Shown piece by piece: positions 6,298 through 15,200 of a DNA stretch of 32,966 nt (position 1 is the first letter of the stretch; every line of letters starts with the position of its first letter). The DNA comes from Sedimentisphaerales bacterium (lineage in GTDB: Bacteria > Planctomycetota > Phycisphaerae > Sedimentisphaerales > Anaerobacaceae), in contig JAUWPZ010000029.1 in assembly GCA_030611315.1 (NCBI GenBank), forward strand, positions 1 to 32,966, read 5' to 3'. The notes beneath the pieces are model-generated. The model searched no databases. It was not told where the DNA came from and was given only the letters and a program-made list of their open reading frames with translations. The translations under genes were made by a program, and so were the position numbers.

Positions 6298-7770
6298 TCA
6301 GGCCGGTCGTCCACTGATGTGGGTGACCGTAATTCCCGCGAGCCGGCAGTAGGCCTTGAACCGCGATTCGAGGTTGCCGTATATGAACAACTGGTGGAAT
6401 CCCTTTGTATCGCGGGCATCGGGCACATCGTCCAGCTCAAGCTCGACAGACGTTCGGCAGCCGCCCGAAGGAGGCGTATCGATGTTGCGAAGAACCCGTC
6501 CGGTACCGAGAATGATCGAGCCGGGGCCCTGGAATTTCATGATAGTAACCTTCTGTCCCACGCGCCAGAGCACTTGCACAGCGACACCGATATTCGACTC
6601 GGAGTGGCTGCGGAGGATAAAAGGCGAGGCAGGCTTATCAAAACCGTCGAGTTTGGTAGCACATGTGCAGTGGGCTCCCATCAGCGTATTATTGACGGTG
6701 TTTGGCGCGGGGTCCTGCATAAAGCCGGGCCGGTCGAACAGAAGGTTCGTGAGCCGCGTAGAGATTGCTGCGTTCCAGTCGGCCTCGCAGGTTCCGAGCC
6801 CACCCTCATCGCGGAGCCGGGAGAAAGCCATGCAGGGCGGCTGTATTAGACGACGACTAACGGGGCCAAGGCAGTCCATCGAGAAGCCCTGGCAATTCTC
6901 GGCCTCCATAAGACGTCGGCAGACGAAGTAGTTCTTGGCGGCGGCGAGAATGTCTTTCTTTGTTGGCTCGACGATTTTCTTAGCGTTTTTGGTGTAATAG
7001 TCGGCCATTGCTCGTACTTCTTTGCTTTCCTGCACCTTCTTGAGTTCGTCCAAGAATCGTTTGGTTGGGATGTAATGAAGAGTCGTGCCGATGACGTCCA
7101 GCTTGCGGTCTTCGGTTTTGTTGCCTCTACAAATGCAGATGCGAGTATTTTTCATCTTTTGTATTGTGCTGAACATTCGAGTGCCAAATTCAAGCCAGTC
7201 AACATCCTGTGTTGCAGCGACATAGACGCCGGGGATATTGCGGGTAGCCTGGAGATGTCCGGTAAACGAGGTTCCCATAGGGCTAAAGACGATCGTGGGG
7301 ATGTCTCCGCGATTTTTGGCAATGTTGTTGGTCTTTCCCCAGGAGTCGAAACCGGTATGGTGAAGGCACATACTTACAACCAGCAGTCCGTCGGGCGGTG
7401 CTTTCTTGAGATTTTCGAGGAAGGTATTTACGATGTTAGCATCGTGCAGCGGCTCAGCGATGAGGTCCAGGTTGACGTCAAATTTTTTCGCGGCGTTTTC
7501 GAGGATTTTGGTGTATTGTGCCTGTCGCTGCTGTATATTGTATGCGGCGCCGGGCCAGCCCATCCAGTATTCTTTGACGTTTGGGCGCACAAATACGGCC
7601 TTGACGAGCGGCTTTTTTGCAGGTGATGCTTCGGCTGCGAACAGAGAGGAGGTGAAATCGAGCAGGCCGAGCTGGTTGGCCGCGGCGAGGGCGCCAGCGG
7701 TTGACAGGAAGCTGCGGCGATTCATTTCGAGGGGACAGCGGGATTTTGCGAAGGTTTTGTTGGTGTGCAT
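6298..7770 (-). CDS. Tat-exported L-fucose/L-arabinose isomerase-fold protein
   Basis: A 490-aa protein from the ATG at 7770, chosen because aaggaa/gaagg lies about 7 nt upstream; an ATG at 7806 would add 12 residues without a good site. The N-terminus carries a twin-arginine signal, NRRSFLSTAGALAAANQLGLL (first 20 residues from about 17), so a folded product is sent across the inner membrane. The body resembles the L-fucose/L-arabinose isomerase fold: PPDGLLVVSMCLHHTG mid-protein, then SMDCLGP, CEADWNAAI, QDPAPNTVNN, and late GFHQLFIYGN. The Glu, Asp and His in these blocks could be metal ligands as in FucI. A Tat-exported member is unusual for a sugar isomerase, and substrate and activity are unknown. 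The next gene on this strand, upstream, is the truncated propeller gene, with a mobile-like element between. Confidence 0.72.
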   Translation of the reverse strand: MHTNKTFAKSRCPLEMNRRSFLSTAGALAAANQLGLLDFTSSLFAAEASPAKKPLVKAVFVRPNVKEYWMGWPGAAYNIQQRQAQYTKILENAAKKFDVNLDLIAEPLHDANIVNTFLENLKKAPPDGLLVVSMCLHHTGFDSWGKTNNIAKNRGDIPTIVFSPMGTSFTGHLQATRNIPGVYVAATQDVDWLEFGTRMFSTIQKMKNTRICICRGNKTEDRKLDVIGTTLHYIPTKRFLDELKKVQESKEVRAMADYYTKNAKKIVEPTKKDILAAAKNYFVCRRLMEAENCQGFSMDCLGPVSRRLIQPPCMAFSRLRDEGGLGTCEADWNAAISTRLTNLLFDRPGFMQDPAPNTVNNTLMGAHCTCATKLDGFDKPASPFILRSHSESNIGVAVQVLWRVGQKVTIMKFQGPGSIILGTGRVLRNIDTPPSGGCRTSVELELDDVPDARDTKGFHQLFIYGNLESRFKAYCRLAGITVTHISGRPA

Positions 7771-8114
7771 CGTAATTCCTTCCTGAATATAGTCTGAGAT
7801 TCTCATTTACGATGTCTGGCGACGATGTCAGGCATCAAGTTTCCGCTACATTACCACATCTGTCTGATAGATGCAAAAATTTTGGTGGTTTTTTGCGCGG
7901 TTCGATGTGGCCGAATTTTTTGGCGAACGCTCCCAATATGTATCTAAAATTCACAATTCGCCTTCTACGAGGGCTTCTATTTGGTTCACACATATCCGGT
8001 TTTCTCCCCGATGGACAGTCATAGAATTTGTGGATTTATTTTATCAACTGATTACGATACTCCAAAGTATTTTCCAAAATCCGTTTCACTGCGGCGTTTA
8101 ACTTTTTGTTAATA
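7771..8114. other. Intergenic region upstream of the Tat isomerase-like gene
   Basis: No gene is supported on either strand; frames are short and interrupted. The region should hold the promoter of the minus-strand gene ending at 6298, but no confident -35/-10 pair was seen. A minus-strand helical-looking tail (LNAAVKRILENTLEYRNQLI) ends near 8036 next to the inverted-repeat element. It could be the remnant of a gene, but the evidence is weak. Confidence 0.4.
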
Positions 8115-8260
8115 TAGTTCCTGTTGTGGAAACAACATTTGTCATTCCTGCGAAGCTTGTGCCCGCGAAGGCGGGTAGCAGGAATCCAGGTTTTTTCGAT
8201 ATAGACCCCTGCTTCCGCAGGGGTGACATCACCAGTTTCGGCTTTCCACAACAGGTACTA
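8115..8260. mobile_element. 146-bp MITE-like element with 18-bp terminal inverted repeats
   Basis: tagttcctgttgtggaaa (8115-8132) and tttccacaacaggtacta (8243-8260) are inverted repeats with 17 of 18 matches. Between them are two hairpins: ttcctgc…gcaggaa enclosing cccgc/gcggg (about 8144-8186), and cccctgcttccgcagggg (8205-8222, 7-bp stem). The interior has the cattcctgcg…gcaggaatcc wording of dispersed palindromic repeats that read as 'VIPAKAGIQ'-like peptides. It encodes no transposase, so it would need one in trans. No clear target-site duplication was found. The right repeat supplies the stop codon of the neighbouring propeller gene. Confidence 0.75.
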
Positions 8261-9112
8261 ATTAGGTATGTCGAGGGCAATTCCATTTGGTGCATATAAG
8301 TCGCCAATAACTGTTTCCAAAGCTGTGCCGTCCAGATTTGCACGTTTGATATGATGACTCACATCAGGGCCGGGTTCCACGGTGGTAAAGTACATTTTCC
8401 CGGCATTTACATCGAGTGCAATACCCCGGGCTTCTACACTTTGTAAAAGTATTTCAACATTCGAACCGTCCATATTTGCTCGTTGAATTCTGTCGGTTCC
8501 TCCTCCATTATCTACCCAATACATTTTTTCATTAATCGTATCCAGGGCGACCGTTTGCGGCACATGCAGTTCTGTTACCAATGTCTCGGTTTCAGAGCCA
8601 TCTAAGTTGGCCCTCCTTATTTCACTTACGACATGAATACGTGCAATGTATGTCCAATATACCTTGCCGTTGTCACTATCAACTGCAATACCCTGCGGTC
8701 TTGGAGTTGTGAAATCCTCTACTCCGGTGCCGTTGAGCTTTGCCCTCTGGATCTTGCCGGCCAGCCAGTCAGTCCAGTACATCCTGCCGGCGGCAACAGG
8801 TTCACATTCATCTCCTATTCCATCACCATCGGCATCTTCCTGTTCCGGATTATAAACATCAGGACAGTTATCCTGGTCATCTGGAACTCCATAGTCGTCT
8901 ATATCCGGAAGATTTCCTCCAATACCCTCCCAGGCTAAATGCGGAAAATCACCTTTAACTTCATGCCAGACATCATGGAAGTTCCAACTTGCCATCGGCA
9001 TAAGTACGCAATTTCCGAGCCCAAAAAGGCATCCGAGAGGTTTTTCAGCATAATTGCGGGGCAATTTTCTTGACTTTTTTCCGTCAATGTAGTAAATTTG
9101 AGAATATAGCAT
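8258..9112 (-). pseudogene. Truncated YWTD-type beta-propeller protein with thrombospondin type 3 repeat
   Basis: About 284 aa from the ATG at 9112 (a TTG at 9124 is also in frame). A calcium-binding thrombospondin type 3-like stretch, DDQDNCPDVYNPEQEDADGD and onward (about 77-102), precedes four low-density-lipoprotein-receptor YWTD-like blades. The marks are GRMYWTD, GKVYWTY, EKMYWVD and GKMYFTT, each followed by an IxRANLDGS-like strand. The protein stops at NGIALDIPN, the start of a fifth blade, and its TAG lies in the terminal repeat of the element at 8115-8260. Closed propellers need more blades, so the 3' end has been lost. No signal peptide or ribosome-binding site is visible at the 5' end either, although such proteins are normally secreted. 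It is most likely a broken gene. Confidence 0.75.
9070..9098 (+). promoter_or_regulatory. Candidate promoter of the 2320-aa secreted protein
   Basis: TTGACT (9070-9075) and TAAATT (9093-9098) are separated by 17 nt, 128 nt before the start codon. The site overlaps the 5' end of the broken propeller frame on the opposite strand. The -10 matches only 4 of 6 positions. Confidence 0.35.
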
Positions 9113-9225
9113 TGAGGTTTTCAAATGGAAGCTGCAAAGAAGATTTGTGTGCGTTCTTTGCCCGGCAAAGGCTTAGACAAATTTATTTTACCGTGAAAGA
9201 ACGCGAAACGCCGAAGGAGGATAAA

Positions 9226-12200
9226 ATGAAAGCCGGATACATCACTCTTCCTCGATTATCAGTATTAACAGCCTTTATTTTGGCTGCCGCTTTTATCATT
9301 CTTGTTTGCCCACCACCCACTCTTGCTGGTACTTGCAACAAAGAGCTGGGCAAAGACGATATTAGCGACTATTGGCTGCCCTTCTACATTAATGACCAGT
9401 GGTACAAAATCCCCTGTTCTATGAATACGAGCTTAGTCACGCCTTCCACAGACTACAAGCGGGCCATTATCGTAATTCACGGCTGCCAGCGAAACGCCGT
9501 GGATTACTTCGAGGATGTTAATGGTATTGTCCATACAGCGGGCAAACTCGCCGAAACCATAGTAGTAGCGCCGCAGTTCGTAAGAAGCGATCCCTGTGCT
9601 GACGATGTTAGCTCAGCCGACCTCGACGATGACGTTATTTACTGGTACAAAAGCGGCTGGGCCACCGGCTATGATTCCAACCACATCGACATTAAAATGA
9701 GCTCCTTCGCGGTAGTGGATGAAATCATCCGGCGCCTGGAAGAAAATTTCTCCAGTCTGAGTCAAATCGTCGTCATCGGCCATTCTGCCGGCGGGCAATT
9801 TGTCAACCGCTACGCGGCCGGCACTGAAGCACCGGAGCAAATTCTCCACCCAAACGACATCGATATCCGCTACATCGTTGCCAACCCCTCGTCGTATCTC
9901 TATTTAAACAAAGAGCGATGGAAGAAAGATACCGACCCATACGAATGGGAAGAACCTAATGAGCCTAACTGCCTGTATTCATATAATTACTATAGGTACG
10001 GTCTGCAGGCTATGTCTGGTTGTTCCTATATGAATAACGCCAATAACAATGGCCCCAATATTCCAGTGCAGTACCAGCAGAGAGAAGTCATTTACCTGCT
10101 TGGAGACAAGGACACCGGCACTGGAAATTTGGACATGTCCTGCAAAGCAAACGTTCAGGGTAAGGACCGGTTTGAACGAGGTACCGTTTATTACGAATAT
10201 CTCAAACACATTTTCAACAATATAGGCCTGATGCAGCGCAAGTGCGTCGTCACGGACGGCGAACATGACCACCATCAGATGTTTGACTCGGCATACGGCA
10301 AAGAATACATGCTCTACGCCCTGTCCAAACCGATGAATGTTACAGCCGACGATGGGGCATCCACAACCAACGTGCAGGTAACCTGGAACAGCGTATCAGG
10401 AGCCACCAGCTACCACGTTCTCCGTGCGACCTCGCCATGGGGACCCTGGGCGATGGTGGCCAGTTTCATCCCGGGCACCAGTTTCACTGACACTCCACCG
10501 ATACCCGGTACGACCTACCTTTACTCGGTAATGGCCGTCAACACTACCAGGACGAGCGCAAGGAGTCCGTATGACGCCGGCTGGCGAAAGCTCTCGACGC
10601 CAACAAGCGTAACGGCCTCAGACGGCGGTTCCACAAGCAATGTGCAAATATCATGGACTCCCGTAAACGGTGGGACCCATTACGGCATCTGGCGCGACAG
10701 ATACCCGTCAGGCAGCTCGAAGGACCTCCTGAATGACAACAACTGGGACAGCAGCTCACCCTACAACGATACCACGGCTGTACCAGGGCTCACGTATTAC
10801 TATTGGGTCCAGGCTGGAACCAGCAGCAGCGGCGGCGCTCATCCCAGCAACCTAAGCTCGTCCGACTCCGGCTGGCGAAGGCTCATGGCGCCAACAAACG
10901 TATCAGCCACAGACGGAGATTCCACAGACCATGTGCAGATAACATGGAGTCACGTAACCGGTGCGACCCATTACGGCATCTGGCGCGACACCTCCTCGTC
11001 CGGCAGCTCGAAAGAACTCCTGACCGGCACGTGGGACAACGCCTCACCCTACAACGACACTGAGGCTGAGCCGGAGACCACCTATTACTATTGGGTCCAG
11101 GCCGGGACAAGCAGCGGAGGCGCCCATCCCGGCAGCTTGAGCTCATCAAACAGCGGCTGGCGAAGACTCAAGGCGCCAACCAACGTATCGGCCACAGACG
11201 GCACGGATATAAACAAGGTGGAGATAACATGGAGCGTGGTAACCGGAGCGAACTACTACAGAGTGTACTTCGCGACCGCCTCGGACGGTTCGAGAGCGGT
11301 ATTGGGTGGTTGGGACAACAAGCTAAGTCGCGACCATACCACCTCGGCGACACCGGGTAAAACTTACTACTATTGGGTCAAGGCTTCGACCACCAGCAAC
11401 GACTCCAGGACAAGTCATTACAGCTCCTTTAATAGCGGCTGGCGCAGGCTCAAGGCGCCGACGGGCGTATCGGCCACGGACGGAACCTATAGAGACAAGG
11501 TGCGCATATCGTGGACGGGCGTAACCGGCGCAAGCCATTACGGGATCTGGTGCGATTCCTCCTCTGCCGGCAGCTCGAAAGAACTCCTGAATGAACACAC
11601 GTGGGACAACGCCTCACCATTCGACGACACTACGGCTACGCCGAAGACCACCTATTACTATTGGATCCAGGCCGGAACAAGCGCCGACGGCGCCCACGCC
11701 GGCGACTTAAGCTCGTCCGACTCCGGCTGGCGAAAAATACCGCTGTCCCCGCCGACGAACGTATCGGCTACAAAAGGCACGAAAACAGACTATGTGCAGA
11801 TAACCTGGGGTTATGTGGAAGGCGCGACCAATTACAAAGCCTGGCGCGCCACGTCACCGACAGCTACAAAAACTCCCCTCGGCGGCGAGGCGTGGAGTGC
11901 CAGCAGAAGCTACAGAGATGAACAGGCCACACCGGGCGTAACGTATTACTATTGGGTCAAGGCGGCAACAAGCAGCACCGGCGATGAAGCAACCGACTAC
12001 AGTGCATCCGACACTGGCTGGCGAAAGCTCTTGCCGCCCGAGACCGTATCCGCCTCGGACGGCACATATTCAGACAAAATAACCATATCCTGGGACATCG
12101 CAGACGGTGCACACTATTACCGACTTCACTACGGCACCGCGCAATTCGGCCAAAAAAGCCCCCTGAGCGGCTGGCAGAGCGAAAGGAGCTACACGCACAA

Positions 12201-15200
12201 TTCACCCCCCGTGGTACCGGGTGATACACATTACTATTGGGTCGAGGCAGCGGTCAATTCCAACGGGGACCGCCCCAGTGACATCAGCGACCCGGCCGCT
12301 CCCGGCTGGGCCAAACTCCTGCCGCCGACCGGCGTATCAGCCTCGGACGGTGCATTCGCCGACAAGGTGCGCATCACATGGGCCGGTGTAACCGGCGCAC
12401 ATTATTACGAAGTCTATCGCGCCACATCACCAACAGGCTCGAAAGAGGCGCTCAGTGATTGGCAGGCGAATTCACCTTACCATGATACCACGGCCACACC
12501 GGGCGTAACGTATTACTACTGGGTAAAGGCCGCGTGCAACTGGTCCGGCTGGCGGGCTACCGACTTCAGCTCGCCCGATACCGGCTGGTCCCTGCTGTCG
12601 GTCGGTTTCCAGACCGCTGCTTCTGATGGTCTCGAAACCACCACCCCGGCCAAAATCAATGTGGCTCTATCGTACGCTTCAGGGACAACCGTAACGGTAG
12701 ATTACGCAGCAACCGGCGGCTCAGCCAACAACACGGTGGACTATAACCTGCCGGCCGGAACGCTCACTTTTGACCCCGGCGATACAACCGAAACTATTGA
12801 TGTCAACATTATTTATGATGGCTCGAATGAGCCTGACGAGACGATACAGCTTACCCTATCCAATGTGACAGGCCTGAACGTGGTTCTCGGAGCGCTCACA
12901 CAGCACACATACACGATTTTAGACAACAAGAAGTACTCCGTCTGCCCCGACGGCAGCGGCGACTTCACCACCATCCAGGACGGCATCGATGGGATTTCCA
13001 CCAGGGATGTCATCGAGCTTTGCGACGCCACCTACACCGGCAACAAGAACCGGAACATCGACTACAAAGGAAAGGCCATAACCGTCCGCTCAAAGAGCGG
13101 CAATCCGCAGGCCTGCATTATCGACCTGACCGATGTAATAGGAGGACCGCACGATGGATTCAACTTTATCTCCGACGAGGGACGCGACTCGATACTTCAG
13201 GGCGTTACGGTTACCAATGGAGCATACGGCGTAGTGTGCGGCAAGAAGGGAGGCTTTTTCCCTCCTTATACCTCCTACTCCGGCTCACCAACCATTATCA
13301 ACTGCATCATCACCGGCAATTCAGGTGGCGGCGGCGGATTTGGCGGCAGCTCGGCCTACAGCGGCGGCGGGATGCTCTGTATCGAAGACTCCACACCCCT
13401 GCTCATCGACTGCACATTCTCTGAAAACTCGGCAGGCGGCGCAGGATTGGGGTTCGGCGCCGACCCCAACGGCGGCGGCTTGAACTGTCGAAACAGCTCC
13501 CCCACCCTGCATAACTGTTCGTTCATCGGCAACACAGCAAGCGGCGGCGGCGGATTGGGTATCAGTGTGGCAATCGGCGGCGGGATGCACTGCAGCGGCG
13601 GCACTCCAACCCTCACCGACTGCGTCTTTATCGACAATTCAGCCAAGAACGCCGCCGGCGGATTCGGCTGCCTGAATAGCAGACCGGCTTTCACCAACTG
13701 CATCTTCTCCGGCAACTCGACCGGCAGCGGGCCTATGACCGGAGGCCAGGGCGGCGGTGCAGCTTGTGTCAAATCCTCTCCTACTTTCAACAACTGCACT
13801 TTTTCCCGCAATACGGCCATGAACGGCGGCGGGATATACATCTACGGGGCATATATCGGGAACGCCTCGGCTGCGAGTTGTACTTTCTATGGCAACAGCG
13901 CCTACGCCGGCGGCGGGATATACATCCAGAACTCTTCGCCTATTGCGGTAACCAATACCATCATCGCATTCAGCACGCAGGGCGAGGCCGTTCGATGCTA
14001 TTCGGCCGGCGCCACGCTGACCTGCTGCGACGTGTACGGCAACGCCGGCGGCGACTGGGTAGGCTGCATCGCCGGCCAGAACGCCGTCCGCAACAATATC
14101 AGTCTCAACCCGATGTTCTGCAGCCCCGCCAACGAGGACTTCACCCTTCGCAGCGGCTCCCCATGCGATGCGTTATCCCCGCCCAATGAGCAGTGCGGCC
14201 TCATCGGCGCCTGGCCCGTCGGATGCAGCGGCCCTGCTACCACTACAGTCTGCCCCGACGGCAGTGGAGACTACACCAAAATACAGGACGCCATCGTCGC
14301 TGCTACCTACGGCGACATCATCGAGCTTTGCGATGCCACTTACACCGGCACCGGCAACCGGGACATCGACTTCCTCGGCAAGGCTATTACCGTCCGCTCG
14401 CAGAGCGGCAATCCGCAGGCCTGCATCATCGACTGCCAGGCCAACGCAGTCAATCCCCACCGCGGATTCAAATTCGTCTCCGGCGAAGGGCCCGATTCCA
14501 TGCTGCAGGGCGTAACCATCACCAACGGCTATGTCCCTTCGTCCTGGCCCGATTACGAGGGAGGCGCCGTCCGCATTAAAGATTCTTCCCCAACGCTTAT
14601 CAACTGCATTATCTCCGACAGCGAATGCGAAGGACAGGGCGGCGGTGTCTGCGTAGGAAGCTCCGCGTTCCCCACCTTCACCGGCTGCACTTTCTCCGGC
14701 AACACGGCCGGCGACGACGGCGGCGGATTATCCAGCTTCGGCGTCGTTGCTCTCAATCGCTGCACTTTCCATGACAACCACACCCCCGCCCATGGCGGCG
14801 GGATGAGTAACATGGGCATTGCCGCAACTCTGACTAACTGCTTATTCTCCGGCAACTCAGCCGGCACCGATGGCGGCGGCTTGGCCACATTTAGCTCCGA
14901 CGTTGTCAATCTGACCAACTGCACCTTCGCTTTCAACTCCGGCCCGACCGGCGGCGGCATATACGTCGGCTCGGCAACCACTCCTCCGGAGGTCTCAAAC
15001 ACTATCATTGCCTTTAGTACACAGGGCCAGGCCGTTGCCTGCGGCTCCGGCTCTATCGCCCTGGATTTCTGTAACGTATTCGGCAATGCCGGCGGCGACT
15101 GGGTCGGCTGCATCGCAGGCCAGCAGCCAAATCCCGGCAACATCAGCACAGACCCGTACTTTGTCGCCGTTCCGACGGTTCCGATGACTTCTTACTGGAA

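Noticed and set aside
6121-6849. A 242-residue open frame on the plus strand.
   Set aside because: It is antisense to the Tat-exported isomerase-like gene, has biased residue content and no recognisable motif; it is a shadow of the GC-rich coding sequence.
8036-8343. Minus-strand frames across the inverted-repeat element.
   Set aside because: They read as the stock peptides of palindromic repeats (PAEAGVY, IPATRLRGH, LLPAFAGT) and not as a protein.
10327-12590. Possible transposon-like or CRISPR-like repeats.
   Set aside because: The period of about 285 bp is in frame and encodes FN3-like domains, so it is protein-domain duplication.
13356-13841. A 161-residue Pro-rich frame on the minus strand.
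   Set aside because: It is the antisense of the Gly-rich beta-helix coding region (ggcggc tracts give Pro/Ala runs).
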